Notes under the pieces: generated by a model
What the model was told of the DNA's origin: nothing
What the model saw: the letters and a program-made list of their open reading frames with translations, nothing else
Databases searched by the model: none
Position numbers and translations under genes: made by a program
Assembly (NCBI GenBank): GCA_002007465.1
Contig: LNAC01000009.1
Coordinates: 3,682,256-3,746,255, forward strand
Reading direction: 5' to 3'
Length of the DNA: 64,000 bases
DNA from: Ailurus styani
Taxonomy: Eukaryota > Chordata > Mammalia > Carnivora > Ailuridae
In this document: positions 22,977 to 32,995 of the stretch, piece after piece
Layout: every line of letters begins with the position of its first letter
Position numbering within the stretch: the first letter of the stretch is position 1

Positions 22977-23351
22977 NNNNNNNNNNNNNNNNNNNNNNNN
23001 NNNNNNNNNNNNNNNNNNNNNNNNNNNNNNNNNNNNNNNNNNNNNNNNNNNNNNNNNNNNNNNNNNNNNNNNNNNNNNNNNNNNNNNNNNNNNNNNNNNN
23101 NNNNNNNNNNNNNNNNNNNNNNNNNNNNNNNNNNNNNNNNNNNNNNNNNNNNNNNNNNNNNNNNNNNNNNNNNNNNNNNNNNNNNNNNNNNNNNNNNNNN
23201 NNNNNNNNNNNNNNNNNNNNNNNNNNNNNNNNNNNNNNNNNNNNNNNNNNNNNNNNNNNNNNNNNNNNNNNNNNNNNNNNNNNNNNNNNNNNNNNNNNNN
23301 NNNNNNNNNNNNNNNNNNNNNNNNNNNNNNNNNNNNNNNNNNNNNNNNNNN
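22977..23351. other. Assembly gap, 375 N, with poly-G on both sides
   Basis: The gap is entered after 'ggcggtgggggggg' and left with 'cgggggggggg'. Open frames drawn across it (for example 22047-23507 minus and 22481-23470 plus) are artefacts of the unknown bases. Confidence 0.99.
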
Positions 23352-23477
23352 CGGGGGGGGGGCCCGGCAGGAGGAAAAGCACCCCTGAGGCAGTGATGTT
23401 TCATGAAGAGCTGAAGGCTGATTCAGTGACAGAGGCACAATCAACACTGATGACAACCACGGCATCCTAGTAAAGTT

Positions 23478-23625
23478 ACACTTGAGAGTGTTCTGTGTGT
23501 CGGGCACTGGACTGTTTCACACGCGGGGTCTCAATAAATTCCCACGACCACCATGGGAGGGAAGCATTATGATGCCCACTTTACAGATGGAGAAACTGAG
23601 GTTTGGCGGGTATGCTGACTGTTCT
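23478..23625 (-). repeat. MIR SINE relic, reverse
   Basis: It has 'gtgtcgggcactggactgtt', 'gatgcccactttacagatgg' and 'agaaactgaggtttggcggg'. Confidence 0.78.
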
Positions 23626-24889
23626 GTTTGCTCCCTCAGAAGCCGAGTCCTCCTCAGCTCAGCAATCATGGAGTTGGTGACACCTTTTCTTTCCCAGGTC
23701 CCTAAGCCTAGAGGGGCCAGTGCCTTACTATTCTTTATGTAATTCCCATTTCAGCTTCATTAAAGTCTCTTCATATGAGCCAGGGTGTGGGGAAGGTAGC
23801 AATTCTCTTTCCTGCCGGGATTCTGACTGATGCAGGCGGTTGGTTATTTTGCTGGGTTCTGGCCTCACATGGGTAATAAATGGCAGAGCCGATGGAGGGG
23901 ACAGTGGCTAAAACAGGAAAGTCTGATGGACCCTGAGAAGGCTGGGCCAGGGGCTGGGTCCTGGCTCCCAGGCTCTGGCTTCTGTCACAGGCAGGGGTCA
24001 AAAGTCAGTACAGCTCCTCCTTTCCTGCTCAGGGCTCAGTGAGGGGGTTAGCTCTTTGAGGTCCCCAATTAGCAGAGTTAGTTTTCTGAGCCTGGCTCCT
24101 GATCTGCAAACTCTGGCCTAGCAGGAGGAGCTGGTGCTGCTCAGTGCAGAACTGGGCCGGGGGCAGAGGGGGGGCCCTGGTCTCTTCCTCAGGGAGCAGG
24201 TAGTGAGGGAGATGCTGGTCAAGTGAAGGGAGCATCGGGCTCAGACAGATGCCTAGAAGGAAGGAGAGGCCTGTGCTGCCAGCTGCCCTGGCAACAAGCA
24301 GCCCACGCACTGAATGGCTGAGACTTAGGAGGCAAGACTGGCAGAGGAGGCAGCCCAGGCAGCAGGCAGGTGTGCAGGGCACTGGGGAGGAGGAGGCTCT
24401 CTGAGGCTCAGGGATGAGGCTCCAGCAATAAGACCCCTCTTGTGCTCCAGGCTAGTGTGCACCAAAGGCCCACCTGGAGCCTCAGCCTGGTCCTTCCTTC
24501 CTTTCATCCGTTCATCCATGAACCCTAGGAGGCTCGAGCATCCATAGAGCACAGGCATTTTGGCGGATGCTGGAGACTCATCCAGTGGGATGAGTCTAAT
24601 GTGAAGGAAGTGAGGACCAGTGACCAAAGGGAATAATTACAAATGGGGGTGTCATAAAGAAACAAAGAGCTGAAATAAATCTCTCTGAGTTTATCCTAAT
24701 GATGAGTAAGAGCCGACCATTGAAACATGAGGGAAAGGCATTCAAGGCATGTGCAAGGGGCCTGGCTGGGGACTTCCCAGAGGCCTTGCTTCTCTCGGGC
24801 AGAGACGAGGCTCCCATTTGGCCCGTGGATGGGGAGTCACTAGAGAGAGAGGCAGAGCTGGCCCCTCAAGGCAAGATTAAGACCTTCCC
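23626..24889. other. Intronic sequence, no feature recognised
   Basis: No repeat family or exon recognised. Short open frames on both strands only. Confidence 0.5.
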
Positions 24890-25030
24890 TCTGCCATCTC
24901 TCTTCCTGTGGCTTGCCTGGCCCCCCTCGTGGCTTTGCTGCCTGTCTCCTGATAAAGCCTAAGCTCCCTGCGGGCAGGTCTTTTCCTCGTTCCCTGGGTC
25001 CCTGGCTCACTGTAAGTGCCTGGCTCGCAG
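24890..25030 (+). repeat. L2-like 3' fragment, copy 2 of a similar pair
   Basis: 'gataaagcctaagctccctg' and 'cgggcaggtcttttcctcg' resemble the copy at 21840-21960, and upstream 'ttcctgtggcttgcctggcc' also has a counterpart there. Confidence 0.5.
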
Positions 25031-25949
25031 CAGCCTCGCCCATCTCGCCCTCCCCGATGGTTCCCGCATGCAGGGAGAGGGAAGTGGGGACAGGCCCGGC
25101 GCGGCAGGGGAAGAAGTAATGGAAGCCCACAGCAGCAAGGGGCACTAGGAGGTAGATCCTCTGGCACCGTCTGGAGGGTAGAGAGAAAGTAGGATTGTGG
25201 CGACTTCTTGGCACGTGGAGAAGGCCAGGGACTTGGCTTATCCCATTAAGGTACATTAACCAGATAAGGAGGCAGAGGCCTCTTACTCAAAACTAATTTG
25301 AAGGAGACTCAAGGGCAGAACGCTTTTGGTTTGAGCCCACTCTGCTCCAGAATTTTGGCATTACCTCCTGAAGAAAGCCTTGAGTGGTTAGTGTTCGCTA
25401 CCATTCCTTCTATGGCCCTCAACAACTGCTTTAGAATCCTGTGGCTATTACCTACATCCCTCTGATGGGAACCCTGTCCCCAACCCCCTGAATCACGAGG
25501 GACACTGTGTGTATGTCCCAAATCTGTGAAAAAGCTGATGCTCCAGGAGGGTGAGCCATCCGTGTCTGGAGGCACCAAGTCCCCAGGCATCCCGTGCAAC
25601 CCCCTCCAGGTCACGTCAACCCGAGCCCAGGCAACAGGCCCAATGCTAAGGGCCCAAGTGACTCGGAGGAGTTTTCTTCACCCTGTGCATGTTCCCAACC
25701 TGGGGTTCTGATCTGGTGGCTCTTGGGGCTGTTGGGTCCCAGGCTCTTTGAGGGAACCCCAGTCCAGAGGTGACCCACAGGGACTCCATGGATTAGGGGC
25801 CCTGGAAGGTTAGTGTGCAAGGGCTGCTAGGACCATGGAGTCTGGCGACCTGCAACTCAACTATGCCCTTGATGCCACAGTCAGGGCCAACCCAGGAGCC
25901 ATGCTTGGGCCATTAGTGGGTGTGTCCCCACTCGAGGTGGCTACAGTAC
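25031..25949. other. Intronic sequence next to the 68 bp exon, nothing recognised
   Basis: Unique-looking sequence without splice-bounded open frames that fit RALGPS1 phase. Confidence 0.5.
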
Positions 25950-26017
25950 CTGCAAGATCTTCCTTGGAAGAGACCAGTCTTGGCGAGCTGCTTCCTGGTT
26001 CGATTCTGAGTGACAGT
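25950..26017 (-). CDS. RALGPS1: RALGPS1 short coding exon, start of the linker after RasGEF
   Basis: This 68 bp exon is read from 26017 down to 25950. It supplies the A that completes the split lysine, then 22 codons reading LSLRIEPGSSSPRLVSSK followed by EDLA, and ends with the first base of a glycine codon. The acceptor is TTTGTTTCCAG/A. The donor AG/GTACTG is weak because positions +4 to +6 depart from GTRAGT. It is too short to appear as a long open frame and was found by looking for the expected junction sequence. The encoded serine-rich peptide lies just after the exchange domain and is probably flexible. The length is not a multiple of three, so skipping it alone would shift the frame. 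A MIR relic lies about 160 bp before it in transcription order. Confidence 0.96.
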
Positions 26018-26169
26018 CTGGAAACAAAGATTTTCCTGAGATCAGAGGGGCTCCAGTGTATCAGAGGGGAAGTGAGTACTCTGAGTGTTTGGAGTCAGGA
26101 GACAGGACTGCTGCCAAGGGCTAGAGTCTCGGTGCCCCGGAGCCCTTTGGGGTCTGCTCTAGATCTCAG

Positions 26170-26335
26170 GACAAGCCTGGGCACTCGGTACGTTCACTGT
26201 CCCTACGTGCAGATAAGGAAACTGAGCAGGAGCAAGGTTAAGTAGCTTCCCCAAACACATGGGCTAGCAAGCAGCAGCGCAGGAAATCCAACCCAGGACT
26301 GTCTGACCTGAAAATCAGGGTTTTCAATCATTATA
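26170..26335 (-). repeat. MIR SINE relic, reverse
   Basis: It has 'cgtgcagataaggaaactga', 'caaggttaagtagcttcccc' and 'aaatccaacccaggactgtc'. It lies about 160 bp before the 68 bp exon in transcription order. Confidence 0.8.
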
Positions 26336-26406
26336 ATACACCCCCTATTCGGATGCCGCAGAGAGGCACAAGGCAATGGATGCGTTAGGAGGACTAGCAC
26401 CTCAGG

Positions 26407-26449
26407 ATTATTATATTACTACTACTACTACTACTATTATTATTATTTT
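26407..26449 (+). repeat. (ACT/ATT)n trinucleotide microsatellite
   Basis: A short array of act changing to att units with a few interruptions. Confidence 0.9.
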
Positions 26450-26459
26450 AAGCACTGAT

Positions 26460-27975
26460 TAAGAACCTCTGGATGAAAATGGTGGAGTGAAGCCAGATGC
26501 CAGACTCCCCCTCTCCCAACAAAACCAACAAATTATAAAGGCTTAGGAGTAGAAGAACTTACCAGCTGCAACTCAACAAGAAAAGGGGCTGAACTGAAGC
26601 CATGAACTTCAGAAACTTGCAGCCAAGGAAAGAAAAAGAGGACTGTGGAGTCTGACCAAGAGGTGTGACACAGCAGGCCTTCAGTTCCTGCCCTCTGAGG
26701 TTTCCTGGTACGTCTGAGCAGGAGTCCCTGCCTTTCCCTCTTCAGAGTGGCACCAGATGTTGGCAAGAAGTGGATGAACTGAGTGGACAACATGGTGGCT
26801 ACTCTGACAGAAATGAAGATTCCACTGAGGGGATCATTTGAAACCCGAGGGGCCCCTTTCTGGAATGGGATGCAGTCCCCAACGAGGTGGAGGAAACCCT
26901 GACATGGGCCTTTATACAGAAAGAGAGCCCTCATACCTAAAACACACCGCCTGCTCTCTGCCTCCTTGGACCCTGTGTCCCCCAAGCTACAGAAGGAGCA
27001 CCCTGACCACACAGCATGGCAGGAGGAAAAGCCAGCCCACCTCACATACATGGGAGCGGGGTCAGATGTCCCCTCCCTGTACTGGACCCATGGAATATCC
27101 AGATGGAGCTTCTCAAATGGGAGCAAGACAGAAAGAAATGGTACGGCAACCTAGCAAACATCCTCTTACACAAAAAAGGAAAGAGGAATAGAGCAGTGCC
27201 CAGGTTACTCAGCCCAGGAGGCAGCCCCAAGGGACACAAGGAAATTCCTACCCCCCCCCAGTGCTTTGAGCAGGAGAACAGCTTATTTGGAACATGGGTC
27301 GAATAAAGCAAGATCTGAAAAGTGAGATGATGACACAAAGGAGTAAGACGGAAAGGGAGCTGGGGTCCTAGGGGACCAATCAAGGGTCAGATGAATATCT
27401 AAGTAAAGACAGATCATCCAAGTGTCTGTGAGGAAAAGGCAGAGATCACAGCCACTAGGAAGAAGCTAGGGGACACGGAAGGCAGACCGCACCCAACGTA
27501 TGGATGCCTGGAATCCCTGAAAGAGGAAAGCCAAGAAATGATACGGAAGAGGTCAAAGATCACCCAAAGAACCCCTCCGGAATGAAGAAAAGGGCATGCC
27601 ACGTTCCAGGGAAATTTGGTACAGAACACTCCACTCTGAACCATTCCTCTGATCGTGCCTTCGAACTTCAAGGAATCCTTCACCCACCAGGCAGATAAAG
27701 CAAGTCACTCACAAGAGGAAAGGCTCAGACTGGCTCAGACGTCTCTGCGGCAGCATCCGGTGCCGGAAGGCAACGGGAGCAGGGCCGGCAAGTGCTGGAG
27801 GCAAGGCGGGGAGGTGCGCGGCCCCGTGTGGCCAAGTCCCGTCGCACGCGGGCGTTTTCCACGAGGGACATCAGAGCACACGGGACTTGTGAAAATCTGC
27901 CTCGTGGGGAAATCCAGCTAAATAAGGGAGTTGTTAAAATAAGGACTCTAGGGATGGAAAAGCTGTGAAGGAACA
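26460..27975 (+). repeat. Probable old LINE or other retroelement relic, family uncertain
   Basis: A continuous A/G-rich plus-strand block that opens with 'aaaatggtggagtgaagcca', like the 5' start of some LINEs ('atggcggagt'). It continues with LINE-like text such as 'gaaagaggaaagccaagaaa' and 'gaggaaaaggcagagatcac'. Short plus frames exist but all are broken. HAL1 or L1M are my best guesses. Confidence 0.35.
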
Positions 27976-29364
27976 CAGGTGATAATCTGTTGAAAACACT
28001 AATTGAATCTGTTTAAATCTGTTGAATCTGTTTAAAAACACTACCTGGTAGGAATTATGGTTCCTGACATAATGTGTATGTTATAAACCCGGACTGTGTA
28101 GTAATAGTAACACAACCAACAAAAAAATTGGAAGATGGTGAAGGGGAGGTGAAGGCAGGGGAGAGGGCTGACGGTCTCATCTTTCGTAACCCGTCAGCTG
28201 ACCCCGTGCACGGTGGGGACCTGGTTAGAACAGGACTCACCGGCTCGAACTTCTTCATGTTTTTCCAGACTGCTCTTAGTCATCTTAGAAGGCTCTTTTA
28301 GGAAATTATATCTCTTGTGCTGAAGAAATATTTATTTGAAGAGCAGCTAATTCCTTCCATTTTATTTTAGTTCCTTTTTCTGGTTCGATTAAAATGCTTT
28401 CAATTAAAAATGGCAAGCGTCGCATGATCCAATGTTAATAAGTTCTATCGTTCCATCTGACCATCTGTCCATCCTTCTCTGTGTCTCTATGCACTTCCTA
28501 CGCATTAAAAATGTCCCAAATTATGTTCACTTCATGCTAAAGGTCATGCTTTCTAAGTGGTAGGAATTTGGGTTATTTTTCTTAAATGAGATGAAATGGA
28601 CAAAGAGTTAAGAAAAACAAGCACTGTTTGGGCCCCGTGGCCCGGCGTCTCCCAAGCAGACGGGGGCGGGGTGTCAGAAATGCTCCGTCATCAGGTGATA
28701 ATGAAGCCACCACGTCCTTTTGGTTGGGGAGCAAGTCTCGGGGTACGAGTTGGGCCACGGAGCATGGTTTCCTCAGGCAGAATCACAAGCCCTGCACGGC
28801 CTGTGTCACTCAGAGCTGGGGCCTCCCCGGGGAGGGACCCCATCCACAGTCTGGGCCCTGGCGGGGGAGAGGGCAGGCTTCTTCCCTTGGTTTGCCCACT
28901 TGGACCACAACAAAGGGGCTTTGTAAAATCCAGGCTGACTGGTTAGCAGTAAGCACAGGGGGTGTTCAATGTCCTTCAGAATGGAAGGAGTAATTACTCA
29001 CGACCTGCAGCTTGTCCAAGGATTATCTCATGGTCAGAAGTATTTATAGACCATTTTTCTCCTTAAAGGATATTAGTGTTAATGAAAAACTGCTGTCTCT
29101 TTAATTGTACTACCGGCACATGAATGGAAAATATTATCCCAGAACCTAAGAGGGAATAATTTCACACTCTGGGGTACTCTTTTCAGGAATAGCAAATGCT
29201 TTGTAAGTAAAATGAGCTTAATTTGTGGCAAACATAATTTTAATGGTAATCTCTGGCCTTCATTTGTTGTTGTTACGATTATGCAATAGATCACAATTTC
29301 ATAGTATACTCTACTCTAACAAAATATTATACAATAACAACTAAAGACATTATGTCTATGTTCC
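27976..29364. other. Intronic sequence, AT-richer from 28280 to 28600
   Basis: 28280-28600 is low in repeats and AT-rich ('tttggttcgatt'-like text, several ATTAAAA words) and may be an ancient conserved non-coding stretch. The rest is unremarkable. Confidence 0.4.
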
Positions 29365-29497
29365 CAAAGATGGCTAATTATTAGAACCACACAGGGAGCT
29401 TTGAAAAAATACAAATTTCCAGGCTCCACCACAAACATATGGATGGTTATAAAGCTTTGCAGGTGACTCTGATTCACAGCGAGGGCAGAGAACCACT
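29365..29497 (+). mobile_element. MER5A-type hAT DNA transposon relic
   Basis: It has 'ttagaaccacacagggagct', 'ttccaggctccacc', 'gcaggtgactctgattcaca' and terminal 'gagaaccact', in the order of MER5A. Confidence 0.8.
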
Positions 29498-30467
29498 AGT
29501 ACAGACATGGCCAGATGTGGAGCACATCAGGAGTGACCGGAGGTGCCTCTAGTGGCCACAGTTCCCTACAATTTTCAGTGATTTTGATGGAGCCCAAGTA
29601 GTCAAACTGGTCAAATTTTCTATACAAAGCTGGAAGAGATAAAATATATATTGGATAATGGAATTCAAAGGAACATGGCACCCGGAAGTAGCCAATAAGA
29701 TGAGACTTGAAAGAATACACATAAAGTTGACATTTAGGGGGAAATGATCAGTTACAAGATGGCTGAGATCTGTCTCGATCTATCAGGTCATACGAAAATT
29801 ACTGAGACTCCTGGTTGGCCTCAAGCTCAAAATGAGCCAAGAGGATGTCCAATCAATGTGGCAGACAGAGTTGATCTGAAAAATGCTCCTTCTCCCTCTA
29901 AATACATAGAAACACTGGATAAATTCCCAGGTGCCACAAAGGAAGAACCAACTGAAAGCCAGAGCAGGGAGAAGAGAAGATGAGGACAAAGGGCCCACAG
30001 GGGTCTTCGTGGGAACAGAGTCAACTCCAAAGGGCTGCGTGGGAAGGAGATGAGGCCACAGCCAGTGCCGGATGGCGAAGAGTCCTGCAGCACGCTGGGG
30101 CCACAGGGAACCGTCTCGTCCATGAAGCAGGCTCTCAGAGAACTGTCAGCCTGGAGCATGGCTAGAGTGCTGCCTTTCCGCTCAGCACTGTGAGCAGGGG
30201 TGGAGGGGGAGTCGCTTGTGAGGACCCAGGGCACAAAGCCTATACCACACACAACCCTAGAGTCCAAGTTCATGCTATCCAGGCAACGTGGGAAAGTCAG
30301 GCCGAGAAGCTGACAGAACAGCTTCCTCAGATCTATGGGGCCTGGGCAGCTGGGGCCAGAGTGCTCGTGTGTGCTGGGTTACGGGTGCTGCTGCAGTGAC
30401 CTTTTGCAAGCCCTGCAGGTGGCAGCTCATTGGTCCCAAAGGGTCGGGCAAGAGAACGGGCACTCAC
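29498..30467. other. Intronic sequence, part probably retroelement-derived
   Basis: 29730-30000 is A-rich with 'caagatggctgagatctgtc', resembling a degraded retroelement start. The remainder next to the exon at 30468 is unique-looking. Confidence 0.4.
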
Positions 30468-30561
30468 TTGTAGTTGTCATCTTCCACAAACTTCTGGAGC
30501 TCTTCGATGTAGCGCACGGACTTCAGGTACTTCTGCACATGGGGCAGGGTTGTGAGGTGAT
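30468..30561 (-). CDS. RALGPS1: RALGPS1 coding exon, end of RasGEF domain
   Basis: This 94 bp exon is read from 30561 down to 30468. Its first two bases (AT) complete an aspartate with the G left by the exon at 32.9 kb. Thirty codons follow, starting [20 protein letters not shown] and ending KFVEDDNY, and the final AA opens a lysine codon. The acceptor is GTTTTGCAG/AT and the donor is AA/GTGAGTG, a strong consensus. The [18 protein letters not shown] stretch is the last helix pair of the RasGEF domain, conserved between RALGPS1 and RALGPS2, so this exon closes the catalytic module. The phase agrees with both neighbours. The rest of the longer open frame up to about 30928 is intron read-through and is not coding. 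Confidence 0.98.
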
Positions 30562-30934
30562 CTGCAAAACACGGACAGAACCCACAGGCTTCAGTCTCTC
30601 CCACCCCCAAATGGGAAGTGTAGGAATCACTGGTGCATTCTGCCCTCAAGGAGTCCCCCACTCCTGCCACCGGCCCCACATACCCCCAAGTCACCACTGT
30701 CCCTTGGCTGGGGAGAGAAAGGCTTCTAGAACACACCGGAACCAGGTGTCTGTGCCCTAAAACAGGTTTGCAGTGGGGCAACTGGGCAAGCCCCTGCACG
30801 ACAAGAATGCCAGATGAATGAAACCGCATCCAGCCCGGTGCAGAGGTCCACCCTGGGTCCTTGCACAGCCTGCCAGCCTGGCCCGTGGGCTGGAGCTGCT
30901 CCATCCTGGAGCCTAGACGCCCGGGCACCTGTTC

Positions 30935-31112
30935 TATGCCGAGCTAAGTACCAGGTGGTTTCCAGAAGGCAGCTGCTTTAACTGTCACACCTGCCTCATT
31001 TGAGGGAAATAAATAATAGGCCCATTGTACAGAGAAAGAAACTGTGGCAAGTGGCAAAGATCAGATCATCAAGACGTGGCAGAGCCAGGTTTCCACCCGT
31101 CACTGATCCCGC
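30935..31112 (-). repeat. MIR SINE relic, reverse
   Basis: It has 'gccgagctaagtaccaggtg', 'cccattgtacagagaaagaa' and 'gtggcagagccaggtttcca'. Confidence 0.75.
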
Positions 31113-31514
31113 TGCCACGCCGCACCTGCCTCCCTCCCACACGGCTTCCACGGATCTTCACGGTCACTGCACTCTGAGAGGGTCGAAAATCCTCCAGGGT
31201 CCTCTCTGCCATTCCTCGAGGGGTGGGACAGAACAAGTTGAGGGAAGAGGTGGAGGCAGTAAAGGAGGCTGGGAGGGAGGAGAAAGGGGGTGGGGAGGGC
31301 CCCTCACTCTTGGGGACGTGTGTCCAGCTGCTGTGAGGGGCTCCTGGTGGCTCCGCCCCTCAATGGCAAGCTTTGAAAAAGGTCCTTCTGCTTCTCTAGA
31401 GCCTCAGTGCTCTTGTCCTGGGGCTAATGACACCTGCTTCATGAAGCTGAGGACGTCTGAGCAGGTGCAGGTGACTGAGGGGGACAGTGGTACGAGGAGT
31501 CACTGAGCTCTAGT
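31113..31514. other. Intronic sequence, nothing recognised
   Basis: Includes a G-rich patch (31240-31310). A 168-codon plus frame (31000-31506) overlaps the MIR and is not considered coding. Confidence 0.5.
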
Positions 31515-31665
31515 GAAACGTGGGAACGTGCTAAGGGCTCTGCAGCATTATGTCCCCGTTTCCACTGATGAGAAAACCTCACACTTAACAGAGGAGGGAG
31601 TGACTCTTCAGGACGCAGAGCTGAGATTTGAGCCTGAGTCTGACCCCAAAGCTGTGTGTGTAATC
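31515..31665 (-). repeat. MIR SINE relic, reverse
   Basis: It has 'gtccccgtttccactgatga', 'gaaaacctcacacttaacag' and 'gagctgagatttgagcctga'. Confidence 0.65.
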
Positions 31666-32564
31666 GCCCTGCAGGCCAGCAGGACAGCCAGGGCTGATGT
31701 TCTTGTGAACGTTTGAAAGGGCCTGGGCAGGGAGCACTGTACGGGGAGTCTGGACTGCTCGCTGCTCCTCTGGTCAGGACAGCTGATCTGAAAGTGCCTG
31801 TGGAGGGGTTGGGAGGGAGCTTTTGCTTCAGCAAGCCTGCCCCACACAACCCCCCTCCCCTGGCTTCCCTGTGGCCTTCCCAAACGGAGGCTGTTAGTTT
31901 CCTCATGCCCTGTGTACTGTAGGCGGGGTCAGTTTCCTTCCTGTCCGCCCTTGCCGCTTCCAGACTTTTATTCCTCCACCCGCTTATGAAAACCCTGCGC
32001 CACAGAGGCACATTCCGGCAGCTCTACCACCCAATCCCCCTCTTCACGGCTGACTCCTCCCGGCTGGCGCCCTGGTCATTCTTGTCCCTTCCTGGGGCCC
32101 TGGACACCTCGCTCACAGGTGCGTTCCACACCCTGGAGTCCACCATCAGCCTGGGTGAAATCAACATCTGCATGGATGGCCCACCCGGCATTCTGACTTC
32201 TCTGTTCCTCAACTTCATCTCTGATGACCGGTCATACTTTGAATCCAGTCATGTGTAGTAGAGCCTGGCCAGTTTTTACCAAGTCATCTCCCTTTTTCTG
32301 CTAGGCCCACAGCGAGATTACATTTCCTAGCCCCCACCCCGACCCAGCAGAAGTGATGACCACCATGTACACATCTGGTCCATAAACCCTACTCTTGTAT
32401 GATTCTTTCTCCTCCTGCATCTGCCAGATGGATGCAGAGTCCACCAGAGACCCTGAGGCCACAGGACATGGCGGAGCCACAACACAAAGGGACCCGGGTC
32501 TCTGAACCCTCTTGGAGGAGAGCTGCCCAGGGGCTGCCCACAAAGCTCTTCATGGATGAATGAC
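31666..32564. other. Intronic sequence, nothing recognised
   Basis: It includes an open plus frame of 90 codons (31986-32258) with ordinary-looking composition. No known protein or splice context was seen. It is read against the direction of RALGPS1. Confidence 0.45.
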
Positions 32565-32760
32565 CTGGGAGCCAGAAAGACCTGGGCCCCGCTGCTCCCC
32601 AGATGCATGATCTTAGACAAGCAACTGAACTATTTTTGAGCCTCAGTCTCCTTGTCTGTAACAGAGAGATGGGAACAACTCGATTTCACAGTCTTTGAGG
32701 ATCAAGCCTGTGGGTAAAGGTCCAGCACATGTTAGATGCTCAAGATATTAAAATGATGAG
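32565..32760 (+). repeat. MIR SINE relic
   Basis: It has 'gcatgatcttagacaagcaa', 'gagcctcagtctccttgtct' and 'agcacatgttagatgctcaa'. It lies about 100 bp beyond the donor of the 138 bp exon. Confidence 0.85.
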
Positions 32761-32857
32761 ATCTGTAGTGTTTTCCAGAGCTTCCTCACTGATCAGGTGC
32801 TGAATCCAAACTTCAGTGATGTAAGATTTCACAATTCCAGCAACCAGGGGTACTAAC

Positions 32858-32995
32858 CGTAGCTGCAGGAAACTTGTAAATCAGCGATTATTCGGAGAAT
32901 ATTGTTCATCTGATTGGATCTTTGTTCGTTTTCCATGATGCTGCCCGAGGCAGGATATGCAGAATCAATGTAGATTAAATCCAGAAGATAGATCC
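32858..32995 (-). CDS. RALGPS1: RALGPS1 coding exon, C-terminal part of RasGEF domain
   Basis: This 138 bp exon is read from 32995 down to 32858. It begins with two bases completing a glycine codon, gives 45 codons starting [16 protein letters not shown] and ending [13 protein letters not shown], and leaves one base (G) for the next exon. The acceptor is a T-rich tract ending TTTTAG and the donor is G/GTTAGT. The segment belongs to the CDC25-homology (RasGEF) catalytic fold that opens the nucleotide pocket of Ral. The stretch [19 protein letters not shown] is a typical late helix of this domain. The exon length is a multiple of three with the same phase at both ends, so skipping it would keep the frame but remove part of the catalytic domain. 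No in-frame stop or frameshift is seen. The preceding exon, expected to end near 'PSIPYL', is not found in the 31 kb to the right. A MIR lies about 100 bp beyond the donor. Confidence 0.97.

Noticed and set aside
22047..23507. Minus open frame of 486 codons
   Set aside because: It exists only because the 375 N gap contains no stops. The plus frame at 22481-23470 has the same cause.
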